NCBI GenBank assembly: GCA_902554885.1 | Contig: CACDPV010000005.1 | Span: 1-64,000, forward strand | DNA length: 64,000 bases | From: Paracoccaceae bacterium | GTDB taxonomy: Bacteria; Pseudomonadota; Alphaproteobacteria; Rhodobacterales; Rhodobacteraceae | Direction: 5' to 3' | Part shown: positions 52,402 to 60,877 of the stretch, one piece after another | How the letters are laid out: every line of letters begins with the position of its first letter | Numbering within the stretch: position 1 is the first letter of the stretch | Position numbers and translations under genes: made by a program | The notes under the pieces: generated by a model | What the model saw: only the letters and a program-made list of their open reading frames with translations | Databases searched by the model: none | What the model was told of the DNA's origin: nothing

Positions 52402-54819
52402 ATGGTTAATTTCGAAACCAAGCATCTAATAATAGGTGGTGGCATAATAGGTTGCTCAATAGCGTATCATCTTACTCGTAATGGAGAAAAGGATGTCGTA
52501 TTATTAGAGCGCGCAGCGCTGACGGAGGGCGCCACTTGGCACGCAGCTGGACTTGTAGGTCAGTTGCGTTCTTCTAGGAATACCACACGAATGCTAAAGA
52601 AATCGGTAGAGATGTATGACCGTTTGCAAAACGAAGATGGTATGTCATTTGATTGGAAAAAAACTGGATCCTTGAGGCTTGCCGCCAACGAAGATCGTTT
52701 GTTAGAAGCTAAAAGACTCACCACCATGGCGCAGAGTTTCGATCTTGAAATGTCTATGATAGGGCCGTCTGAAGCCAAGGAATTATTCCCACTGATTGAA
52801 CAAAAAGAGCTGTTGGGAGCTGCCTTTATTCCATCAGATGGACATGTTGATCCAGCATCTCTTTGCCAAGCAATTGCTACTGTTGCAAGAAATCAAGGCG
52901 CTGAGATTAGGCAGGGAGTGAAAGTTGTAGATTTTAAAAAACAAGGAAGGAGGATCGTCGAAGTTGTAACTACAGGTGGAAATTATAAAGCCGAAAATAT
53001 AATTTTAGCAACTGGAATGTGGAGCAGAGAGCTCGGGCAAAGACTGGGAATTAGAATTCCGGCATGTGCTGTCGAGCATCAATATATCGTTACTGAATCA
53101 ACGGGGTTAGATCTTTCAAATTATCCCACTTTGCGAGATCCGGAGAGGCTGGTTTATTATAAACCAGATGTTGGCGGTCGTTTAGTAGTGGGCGGGTATG
53201 AAGATGATACTTTGCCATTTGGTTCTCCAGCAATTCCAGGCGATTTTGTAAGACAGCTTTTACCGGAAAATTTAGATCGGTTCTTACCACTTGCGGAATT
53301 GGCCGGTGAAATAACTCCAGTTCTAAACAAAGTAGGCATAAGGCAGATAATTAATGGGCCTATTCCATATTCTGCCGATGGTGATTTTATCATGGGTTGG
53401 CAGCCTGGATTTGATAATTTAATGCTTGCAACCGCGTTTCTTTATGGAATTGCTGCTGCAGGCGGTGCTGGAGAAATGATCGCAGAATGGGTCTTAGAGG
53501 GGTCTCCTTCTTTAGACTTATGGCCTCTTGATGTTCGTCGTTTTGGACCTCATCATGGGACTCAAAAATTTATGTATCCTCGTGCAGTCGAAAATTATGC
53601 ACACCACTACAAGATGCGTTATCCTGGGCAGGAGCATGAAAGTGCTCGTCAAGTAAGACTGTCTCCCTTGTATGAAAAATTAAAAGAATTTGGTGCAGTG
53701 TATGGATCTAAGAATGGTTGGGAGAGACCACTTTGGTTTGCACCTGAAGGAGTAGCGCCCGTAGACCAGTTAGATTTTCTCGAACCTGGATGGCGAAAAT
53801 ATGTTTCTGAAGAACATAGGGCCGTTCGAGAGCGTGTTGCACTTATTGATCAGACGTCATTTGCCAAATTTGAAATTTTTGGCGCAGGTGCTTTGGGGTT
53901 TCTTCAAACTCTCTGTGTCTCAAACATGGATAAACCCATTGGGTCCGTTTTATATACACAAATGTGTAATTCGCACGGTGGTATTGAGGCTGATGTGACT
54001 TTTATAAGATTATCAAGTGATCATTTCTATATGGTAACGGGTTCAGGTTTCGGTGTGCATGATAGTGAATGGTTAAAAAGTCAATTTCCAGCGGATGGTA
54101 CAATTCATCTAATAGAGGTAACTTCGGGAAAAGCTGTAATAAATGTAGTCGGCCCTCAGTCGCGTGATCTTTTGTCTAAAGTTTCTGAGTCCGATGTATC
54201 TGGAGAGGCTATACCTTTTGCAACTGCTAAAGAAATAATTATTGGTGCTGCGCCTGTATTAGCTAGTCGTATTGGGTATGTGGGCGAGCTAGGATTTGAA
54301 CTACATATTCCGAGTGAATTTGCAATCCATGTCTATAAAGAACTTTGGCAGGCTGGGCAGGAAATGGAAATTGCGAATGTGGGCTATAGAGCAATAGAGA
54401 GCTTGCGCATGGAAAAGGGTTATCTGTATTGGTCAGGAGACATATCTCCGGATTATTCACCACTGGAAGCTGGACTTGGTTTCCGAGTTCATTTTGATTT
54501 GAAAGGTGAGTTTTTAGGGCGCCAAGCTTTAGAAAGTCAGATGAAAAATGGTTTAGATCGTAAATTATTTACATTTATATCTGAACAGTTTTTACCATTA
54601 ACAGGCGGAGAAACTATACTAGAAAGTGGCCGAGTTGTATCACTTGCAACCTCTGCAGCCTATGGGTTTACGGTAAAGAAGACTATTATTAGAGGTTATT
54701 TGGATCGCTTGTATTGGGGAAAGACTGAATTTACTGTAGAAGTATTTGGCCAGAGGTATCCTGTAAAATTGGCTTCCAGTCCAGTTTATGATCCAAAAAA
54801 CTTGGCCCTGAAAGGTTAG
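52402..54819 (+). CDS. FAD oxidoreductase fused to GcvT domain (dimethylglycine/sarcosine dehydrogenase-like), A
   Basis: The 805-residue protein joins an N-terminal DAO-type FAD domain (HLIIGGGIIGCSIAYHL, residues 8-24) to a C-terminal GcvT folate domain (from about residue 410). His47 in ATWHAAGLVG is the position of covalent flavin attachment in dimethylglycine dehydrogenase. Such enzymes oxidise an N-methyl group and pass it to tetrahydrofolate. It starts next to the DeoR operator and precedes kinase A by 8 nt. A same-order homologue B is at 60878-63310. Dimethylglycine, sarcosine or a phosphorylated analogue could be the substrate (inference). Confidence 0.9.
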   Translation: MVNFETKHLIIGGGIIGCSIAYHLTRNGEKDVVLLERAALTEGATWHAAGLVGQLRSSRNTTRMLKKSVEMYDRLQNEDGMSFDWKKTGSLRLAANEDRLLEAKRLTTMAQSFDLEMSMIGPSEAKELFPLIEQKELLGAAFIPSDGHVDPASLCQAIATVARNQGAEIRQGVKVVDFKKQGRRIVEVVTTGGNYKAENIILATGMWSRELGQRLGIRIPACAVEHQYIVTESTGLDLSNYPTLRDPERLVYYKPDVGGRLVVGGYEDDTLPFGSPAIPGDFVRQLLPENLDRFLPLAELAGEITPVLNKVGIRQIINGPIPYSADGDFIMGWQPGFDNLMLATAFLYGIAAAGGAGEMIAEWVLEGSPSLDLWPLDVRRFGPHHGTQKFMYPRAVENYAHHYKMRYPGQEHESARQVRLSPLYEKLKEFGAVYGSKNGWERPLWFAPEGVAPVDQLDFLEPGWRKYVSEEHRAVRERVALIDQTSFAKFEIFGAGALGFLQTLCVSNMDKPIGSVLYTQMCNSHGGIEADVTFIRLSSDHFYMVTGSGFGVHDSEWLKSQFPADGTIHLIEVTSGKAVINVVGPQSRDLLSKVSESDVSGEAIPFATAKEIIIGAAPVLASRIGYVGELGFELHIPSEFAIHVYKELWQAGQEMEIANVGYRAIESLRMEKGYLYWSGDISPDYSPLEAGLGFRVHFDLKGEFLGRQALESQMKNGLDRKLFTFISEQFLPLTGGETILESGRVVSLATSAAYGFTVKKTIIRGYLDRLYWGKTEFTVEVFGQRYPVKLASSPVYDPKNLALKG

Positions 54820-54827
54820 GAGAAAAA

Positions 54828-55754
54828 ATGGTTGAACATAGTGACCAGGTCTTGGCAGCTTTAAGAAAAGTACCAGGATTTGAAAATCTTGATGATGTTA
54901 TTTCAATTATCCGTTTGGGCGGTCTAACAAATTTGGTCCACAGAGTAGATTTAACTAAGCGATCAGTAATAGTGCGAATTCCTGGTCAAGGTACTGAAGA
55001 CTATATTGATCGTAACGTAGAGGCATACAATGCAAATGCTGCTTCAAAAGCGGGAGTTTCTCCTAATGTTATTTATGTAGATCCTAGTACCGGAATTATG
55101 ATTTCAGACGCGGTGTTAGATATTGAAACAATGACACCAAAGTTATTTAAAGAACGTCACGGGTCTCCCTTCAGGGCAGGTGTTGCACTAGCAAAACTTC
55201 ATAATTCTGGAGAAACTTTTAAATTCAGATTTGAGTTGTTTTCTATGATTGATGAATATCTCAAAATTGTTTCAACTAAAGATGTAAATTTACCGTCTGG
55301 GTATCAGGAGGTTGTCTCGGCTGCTGAGCCAATTAAGAAGCTTCTAGCAAATAGACCATTACCGCTCGCTCCATGTCATTGTGATCCTTTGTGTGAAAAT
55401 TTTTTAGATGATGGAGAAAAAATGTGGATTGTTGACTGGGAGTATTCTGGCATGAACGATCCATTATGGGATGTTGGGGATTTGTCAGTAGAAGCAGGCA
55501 TGACAGCCGATCAAGATGCTGAAATGATGCTGGCATACTTTGGTCGAAAGCCTACTGCTGCAGAGAATGGTCGAATGATCATATATAAGGCGATGTGTGA
55601 TTTATTATGGACGCTCTGGGGTTTGATACAGCATGCTGATAATAATCCTGCAGAAGACTTTTGGGCATATTCTACTAGTCGATTTGATCGATGTAAGTTG
55701 CTTATGTTTAGCTCCGATTTTCAAAAACACCTAGATGCTGTTCGCGAGGAGTGA
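54828..55754 (+). CDS. Choline/ethanolamine-kinase-like phosphotransferase A
   Basis: The 308-residue protein has the protein-kinase-like (APH/choline kinase) fold. A glycine-rich start GGLTNLVHRV and VIVRIPG supply the ATP lobe, CHCDPLCENFLDD holds the catalytic Asp and Asn, and VDWEYSGMND the metal-binding Asp. All catalytic residues are intact. It starts after an AGGAG box 8 nt past gene A of the FAD-GcvT pair and lies 182 nt before the ABC operon. LicA-type phosphorylation of an amino alcohol is likely; the substrate is unknown. Homologue B is at 59996-60868. Confidence 0.88.
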   Translation: MVEHSDQVLAALRKVPGFENLDDVISIIRLGGLTNLVHRVDLTKRSVIVRIPGQGTEDYIDRNVEAYNANAASKAGVSPNVIYVDPSTGIMISDAVLDIETMTPKLFKERHGSPFRAGVALAKLHNSGETFKFRFELFSMIDEYLKIVSTKDVNLPSGYQEVVSAAEPIKKLLANRPLPLAPCHCDPLCENFLDDGEKMWIVDWEYSGMNDPLWDVGDLSVEAGMTADQDAEMMLAYFGRKPTAAENGRMIIYKAMCDLLWTLWGLIQHADNNPAEDFWAYSTSRFDRCKLLMFSSDFQKHLDAVREE

Positions 55755-55818
55755 AAGCGGAAAGACTTTAAATGGGGCTTTTATACTTTTAATTAAGGTA
55801 TCTCAAAATCTGTCCTTG

Positions 55819-55837
55819 TGTTGATTTTTGTTGATTT
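55819..55837 (-). promoter_or_regulatory. Candidate DeoR operator 2 (inverted copy of operator 1)
   Basis: TGTTGATTTTTGTTGATTT is the exact reverse complement of the 19-mer at 52324-52342. It lies 100 bp before the ABC binding-protein ATG, in the only long gap of the module. Similarity continues for a few bases past the core with one mismatch. It should bind the same regulator, most simply the DeoR-type protein. Confidence 0.65.
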
Positions 55838-55936
55838 AATACCCTATTGGTGTTGAATTTGTATCATCTTGTGTGAGTCGAAGACCTAAAGGTCTAAGGC
55901 TAATGCACCAAATTAAAATAATAAGGAGGATTAAAA

Positions 55937-56863
55937 ATGAGAACGATAATTGCTGCTTCTGCAATGTCTTTGATGGCTTATCCGGCTTTTTCAGATAGTT
56001 CCGACCCAATAAAGCTTACTTTGCATGACTGGTCGGGCCAGCTAATTACTACCACTTTGATGGGAGAGGTATTGAAGCAGGCTGGTCACAATGTTGAATA
56101 CGTACAAGCCGACTATATTGCGCAATTTGCAGGTCTTGAAACTGGCGATTTACATGTTGCGATGGAACTATGGGAGACTACTGCTCGTGAGGCTATGGAC
56201 GCTTCTTTTGCGACTGGTAATGTCGTTTCTATGGGTGAAACTGGGATGATGGCTATTGAAGAATGGTGGTATCCTGCATATATGGCTGATCGTTGCCCGG
56301 GTTTGCCAAATTGGGAAGCATTGAAAGATTGCCCGGAAGCTTTTGCAACACCTGAGACAGCGCCTTTGGGTCGGTATCTCGGTGGTCCTGTAACATGGGG
56401 TGGTTTTGATGATGAGCGTGTCGAAGCTTTAGAGCTTGACTTTGAAGTTGTACATGCAGGTACAGATGCCGCATTATTTGCAGAACTAGAAGCAGCATAT
56501 CAGAGACAAGATCCAATTATATTATGGGTATATTCGCCACACTGGGCGCCCGCAAAATTTGAGGGCTCTTTTGTTGAATTTCCTCCATATTCCGCGGAGT
56601 GTTATAACGACCCTTCCGTTGGAATTAACCCCGATGCAGCCTATGATTGTGGTAAGCCCACGGGTCCAATCTGGAAAGCTGCTTGGAGTGGATTATCAGA
56701 GAAATGGCCTGATGCGGCTAAAGTAATTGAAAACTTTAAGATTTCGAACGCTGATGCAGCTGGAATGGTAGCAGAGGTGGATTTAAACGGTAAATCAATT
56801 GAAGATACAGTTGCTGCTTGGATGGAGGCTAATAAAGGCACTTGGTCCAATTGGATAAAATAG
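55937..56863 (+). CDS. Betaine/choline ABC transporter substrate-binding protein (copy 2)
   Basis: The 308-residue periplasmic protein has a signal peptide (about residues 1-19, ending AFS) and the ProX-type body (DPIKLTLHDWSGQLITTTLMGEVL, ADYIAQFAGLETGDLHVAMELWETT, ILWVYSPHWAPAKF). It is homologous to the protein at 13026-13973 throughout. Trp/Tyr clusters suggest a quaternary or tertiary ammonium ligand. An AAGGAGG box precedes the ATG. A hairpin follows the gene. It begins the importer section of the module. Confidence 0.9.
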   Translation: MRTIIAASAMSLMAYPAFSDSSDPIKLTLHDWSGQLITTTLMGEVLKQAGHNVEYVQADYIAQFAGLETGDLHVAMELWETTAREAMDASFATGNVVSMGETGMMAIEEWWYPAYMADRCPGLPNWEALKDCPEAFATPETAPLGRYLGGPVTWGGFDDERVEALELDFEVVHAGTDAALFAELEAAYQRQDPIILWVYSPHWAPAKFEGSFVEFPPYSAECYNDPSVGINPDAAYDCGKPTGPIWKAAWSGLSEKWPDAAKVIENFKISNADAAGMVAEVDLNGKSIEDTVAAWMEANKGTWSNWIK

Positions 56864-56889
56864 GCAGAATATCTAAAACACCTTTACTG

Positions 56890-56915
56890 GAACTCCCCTC
56901 CTAGGGGGGGAGTTC
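56890..56915 (+). terminator. Strong GC hairpin after binding-protein gene
   Basis: The arms GAACTCCCCTCC and GGGGGGGAGTTC are complementary at all 12 positions, with one T-G wobble, around a TA turn. The inner pairs may open into a small loop. There is no U tract after it, so it is more likely an mRNA-stabilising or attenuating structure than a full terminator. It lies 27 nt after the binding-protein stop. Confidence 0.65.
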
Positions 56916-57004
56916 AAACTTAAGAATATCCCACGCTTGGCTATTGCCATTGATCGAGCGCCTTGTAAAACTGTGCTCATAAGTCAGATAAATAAGAGTA
57001 TGTG

Positions 57005-58018
57005 ATGACAGTAAATGTCCTTCTTGATTGTAAAAATATTTGGAAACTTTATGGTGCTAAGGCCAACAGTATTTTAGATACTCACGTTAATCCTGATATT
57101 AATACGCTTAAGGCTGAAGGTATTATTGGTGCTGTTCGGGCTGTTAATGTCCAGATTATGCAAGGGGAAATTTTTGTAATTATGGGCTTATCTGGATCGG
57201 GCAAATCAACCCTTGTCCGTTGTCTGTCTCGCCTTGTCGAACCTACGACAGGTTCAATTAAGTTTGATGGAGTTGATCTTCTTAAAGCGACCGATAGTGA
57301 ACTTATCGAAATCAGACGCAAGAAAATGGGCATGGTCTTCCAGCAATTTGCGTTGCTTCCTCACTTAACTACTATTGAGAATGTAGCCTTTCCTTTAGAT
57401 GTGCAGGGTGTCAAAAAAGACGTACGTGAAGCAAGGGCGCTCGATGTTATTGAGCTCGTAGGTTTAAAAGGGCGTGAAAATTATTATCCTAGGCAATTAT
57501 CGGGTGGTCAGCAGCAAAGAGTGGGAATTGCGCGATCTCTTGTTGTAGAGCCTGATCTTTGGTTTCTTGATGAACCATTTTCTGCATTAGACCCTTTGAT
57601 ACGAAGAGAAATGCAAGATGAGTTTATTCGCCTCCAAAATTTATTGAAAAAAACAATTGTTTTTATCACTCATGATTTTGATGAAGCCATAAGGCTTGCA
57701 GATCGTATCGCAGTTATGAAAGATGGTGAAATAGAGCAAATTGCTGATCCTGAACAATTAGTCCTGAATCCAGCAACAGACTATGTGGCAGAATTTACGC
57801 GTCATGTGTCACGTGCAAAAGTGATTAAAGCTGCAACTATAATGTCTCCAATAAAAAAAGATCATTTTGGTGGTGAGGTTGCCCATGATGCAACAATTGA
57901 AGAAATTGCCGATCAAGTAGAGGGATCAAAATTGCCTCATAAGGTCATGCGCGATGGGCAAGTAATTGGTCAAATTGATAGTTCTGCTGTGGTAAACATA
58001 TTAGTGGGACGGGACTGA
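57005..58018 (+). CDS. Betaine-type ABC ATPase (copy 2, ProV-like)
   Basis: The 337-residue ATPase has Walker A GLSGSGKST, Q-loop VFQQFALLPH, signature LSGGQQQRVGIARS and Walker B WFLDEPFSALDP, with a C-terminal extension in the position of ProV regulatory domains. ATG at 57005 follows an in-frame GTG at 57002. It is 40-50% alike by eye to the ATPase at 14137 in the N-terminal part (both read NIWK/NVWK-Y). It starts 89 nt past the hairpin and ends 4 nt before the permease gene. Confidence 0.93.
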   Translation: MTVNVLLDCKNIWKLYGAKANSILDTHVNPDINTLKAEGIIGAVRAVNVQIMQGEIFVIMGLSGSGKSTLVRCLSRLVEPTTGSIKFDGVDLLKATDSELIEIRRKKMGMVFQQFALLPHLTTIENVAFPLDVQGVKKDVREARALDVIELVGLKGRENYYPRQLSGGQQQRVGIARSLVVEPDLWFLDEPFSALDPLIRREMQDEFIRLQNLLKKTIVFITHDFDEAIRLADRIAVMKDGEIEQIADPEQLVLNPATDYVAEFTRHVSRAKVIKAATIMSPIKKDHFGGEVAHDATIEEIADQVEGSKLPHKVMRDGQVIGQIDSSAVVNILVGRD

Positions 58019-58022
58019 AATA

Positions 58023-59999
58023 ATGGGCTTGAATCGGCATCATTTTTTTTGGCTAACTCTGCTTGGTATTACTTTAATGTTATCTTCGTTTTCCTTCCAA
58101 CTATATAAGGCTTTTGATGCTAGATGGATTATTAGGTTTCCCAAAAAATATGAGTTGCCAACTGAAAAATGGATTTCTGCATTCTTAGATTGGTTAGTCG
58201 ATAGTGCTAATTTTTACTTTTTTACGTTTCGCGATATAACTCGTGCGATTGCTTCTTTAATAGAATGGCCCTACCAATTTTTAAGAAATCTTTTAATTGA
58301 AGGTTTCCAAAGTGGTCTAGGAGATCAAGCAGTTCAATATGCTCCATCATTGAGTTGGGTAGCTGTTATTACTGTTGTCGTAGCAATATCGTATTATGCC
58401 AGTGATTGGCGCTTGGGGACACTAACATGCGCTTGTTTTGCTTATCTGGCGGTATTTGGTCAGTGGCAAAGTGCAATGGTGACATTGGCTTCTGTATTAA
58501 TAGCAGTGCCAATCGGGGCTCTTGGGGGTTTGTTTCTAGGAATTATCGCTTACAAAAGCCGCATTGTTGAAAATTGCTTACGTCCTATTCTCGATCTTAT
58601 GCAAACTGTGCCGGTGTTTGCTTATTTAGTTCCTGTATTAATTCTATTTGGTTTTGGGCCGGTGGCAGCATTAGTCGCCACCGTTATATACGCAATGCCA
58701 CCCATGGTCCGAGTTACTATTGTTGCCCTAAAAACTGTTCCAGAAGAGATTAAAGAGGCTGGTAAAATGGTAGGTTGTACAGATAGGCAAATGATGTGGA
58801 AAGTACTAGTTCCTTCGGCTAGTTCATCCTTAATGGTAGGTGTCAATCAGGTAATTATGCTTACCCTTAATATGGTTATAATAGCATCTATGATTGGCGC
58901 TGGCGGCCTAGGTTTCGATGTTTTAGCAAGCTTACGGCGTCTTGATATTGGCGGTGGAATAGAAGCTGGTTTGGCAATTGTTGTAATGGCGATTGCTTTG
59001 GATCGAATAAGCCAAGCTTTTTCTGTACGTACAATTAAGGAGCCGTATAATGGGAATTATATCCAACGCCATCCTTGGATAAGTACATCCTTTGCTGTGA
59101 TTGTTGGCACACTTATTTTGGGCATATTTATTCCCAGCGTTCAAGCCTATCCAAAAGAATTCACTATAACAACAGGTCCTTTTTGGTCGGATGCCATGGA
59201 ATATATTAATGTGAATTTCTTTGATGCATTTGAAGCAATCAAAGTCTTTTTTTTGCAATCGCTTTTGCTTCCGGTAAAGAAATTCTTTGTGGGAATCCCA
59301 TGGGCATGGGGGATAATGGCAACCGGATTATTTGCATGGAAGCTAGCGGGTTGGCGAATGGGTATTATAGCATTTTTGCTTATGAGCTTTATTGCTGCAA
59401 GTGGATTATGGAGTAAGGCTATGGTTACAATATACCTTTGCGGTGTTTCTGTTTTTATCGCCACAATAATTGGTATTCCTTTGGGTATATGGGCAGCAGA
59501 GCGTCAGGGTGCAGGGAGAGTTATTCTTGGCCTCATGGATACACTGCAAACTCTTCCCAGTTTTGTGTATCTTATTCCTGTGGTGATGCTTTTTCGTGTT
59601 GGAGATTTCAGTGCTATGATTGCTGTCGTGCTTTACGCGTTGGCTCCTGCGGTGCGCTACGCCGCATTTGGTTTGAAAGAAGTGCCAGAACATTTAGTTG
59701 AAGCTGCCCGAATGGCAGGCTGCACCCCAATCCAACTTCTATTACGGGTAAAATTACCTCTAGCCACACCGCAACTTTTGTTGGGCCTTAATCAAACAAT
59801 TATGTTGGCGCTTTCCATGCTTGTTATAACTGCGCTGGTAGGCACTCGCGACTTGGGTCAAGAGGTTTACATAGCTTTGACCAAGGCGAATGCCGGTCAA
59901 GGTATTGTAGCTGGTTTTTGCGTGGCCTTCATTGCGATAATTGCTGATCGGGTAGTTAATGCATCGGCTGATAAACAAAAGAAAAGGTTAGGTCTATGA
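58023..59999 (+). CDS. Betaine-type ABC permease, two ProW domains fused (copy 2)
   Basis: The 658-residue membrane protein has two tandem permease domains, each with its EAA loop: EIKEAGKMVGCTDRQMMWKVLVP and HLVEAARMAGCTPIQLLLRVKLP, each preceded by LDLMQTVPVF or MDTLQTLPSF. It is the same architecture as 15222-17291 and encodes both channel halves in one chain. Its ATG lies 4 nt past the ATPase stop, and its stop overlaps kinase B (ATGA). Confidence 0.92.
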   Translation: MGLNRHHFFWLTLLGITLMLSSFSFQLYKAFDARWIIRFPKKYELPTEKWISAFLDWLVDSANFYFFTFRDITRAIASLIEWPYQFLRNLLIEGFQSGLGDQAVQYAPSLSWVAVITVVVAISYYASDWRLGTLTCACFAYLAVFGQWQSAMVTLASVLIAVPIGALGGLFLGIIAYKSRIVENCLRPILDLMQTVPVFAYLVPVLILFGFGPVAALVATVIYAMPPMVRVTIVALKTVPEEIKEAGKMVGCTDRQMMWKVLVPSASSSLMVGVNQVIMLTLNMVIIASMIGAGGLGFDVLASLRRLDIGGGIEAGLAIVVMAIALDRISQAFSVRTIKEPYNGNYIQRHPWISTSFAVIVGTLILGIFIPSVQAYPKEFTITTGPFWSDAMEYINVNFFDAFEAIKVFFLQSLLLPVKKFFVGIPWAWGIMATGLFAWKLAGWRMGIIAFLLMSFIAASGLWSKAMVTIYLCGVSVFIATIIGIPLGIWAAERQGAGRVILGLMDTLQTLPSFVYLIPVVMLFRVGDFSAMIAVVLYALAPAVRYAAFGLKEVPEHLVEAARMAGCTPIQLLLRVKLPLATPQLLLGLNQTIMLALSMLVITALVGTRDLGQEVYIALTKANAGQGIVAGFCVAFIAIIADRVVNASADKQKKRLGL

Positions 60000-60868
60000 A
60001 GGAAATAGTCGATCTTGTCTCGAGTCTGTCATGTTTTCAAAATCCTACTGATATTACTCCAATTAATGGAGGGATCACAAATGTGAATGTTGGTGTAACT
60101 AATAATAATAAAAAATATGTAGTCCGCATTGGAAAGGATATTCCTGAACATGGAGTGATGCGTTGGAACGAATTAGCGCTTAGTAAAGCTGCGCAGAGTT
60201 TGGGTGTTTCTCCTGCTGTTGTTCATTACGAGCCAGGAATATTGGTTCTTGAATTTATAGAAGCGCAAACTTTTGAGGAGGCCGACGTACGTAAGTCCAA
60301 AAATCTAATGCGGATTATAAGCTTGGTGGCAAAAACCCATCGGGGAATAGGACAGCATTTAAATACGCCGATCCTTACTTTCTGGCCTTTTCAAGTAAAC
60401 CAATCTTATATGTCGAGATTAGAGTCCGATGGGTCGCCTCATATGTCGAAGCTTGCCGATTTGAAACGTCAACTTGAGTTACTCCAAGATGCAACTGGGC
60501 AGGTTGATTTGGTAATTGGCCATAACGATCTTTTAGCTGCAAATATCTTGGATGATGGAGACCAGCTTTGGTTAATCGATTGGGAATACGGTGGATTTAA
60601 TACCCCACTTTTTGATCTAGCAGGTCTTGCAGGAAATAATGGTTTATCGATTTTACAAGAACAGCAAATGTTAGAGCAGTATTTTGATCGAAGTTGGGAG
60701 ATATATTGGCGCCCTTATCAGGCAATGAAGTGTATATCTCTAATGCGAGAAACGTTATGGTCTATGATTTCTGAATTATATTCTGAAATCGAATTTGATT
60801 ATGCGGCTTACACTTCCGAGAATCTAACCCGACTTAACGCAGCAATCTCAGATTTTCAAAATATTTAG
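59996..60868 (+). CDS. Choline/ethanolamine-kinase-like phosphotransferase B
   Basis: The 290-residue protein has the same fold as kinase A: GGITNVNVGV, KKYVVRIGK, catalytic GHNDLLAANILDD and metal site IDWEYGGFNTP. All catalytic residues are intact. Its ATG overlaps the permease stop by 4 nt and it is followed 9 nt later by FAD-GcvT gene B, so the three are translationally linked. It may phosphorylate the imported compound or a product. The presence of two kinases in one module suggests two related substrates or steps. Confidence 0.88.
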   Translation: MKEIVDLVSSLSCFQNPTDITPINGGITNVNVGVTNNNKKYVVRIGKDIPEHGVMRWNELALSKAAQSLGVSPAVVHYEPGILVLEFIEAQTFEEADVRKSKNLMRIISLVAKTHRGIGQHLNTPILTFWPFQVNQSYMSRLESDGSPHMSKLADLKRQLELLQDATGQVDLVIGHNDLLAANILDDGDQLWLIDWEYGGFNTPLFDLAGLAGNNGLSILQEQQMLEQYFDRSWEIYWRPYQAMKCISLMRETLWSMISELYSEIEFDYAAYTSENLTRLNAAISDFQNI

Positions 60869-60877
60869 GGGCATTAA

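Noticed and set aside
55882-55895. Small hairpin AGACC-TAAA-GGTCT before the second binding-protein gene
   Set aside because: Only five pairs; too weak to separate from chance in a leader of this length.
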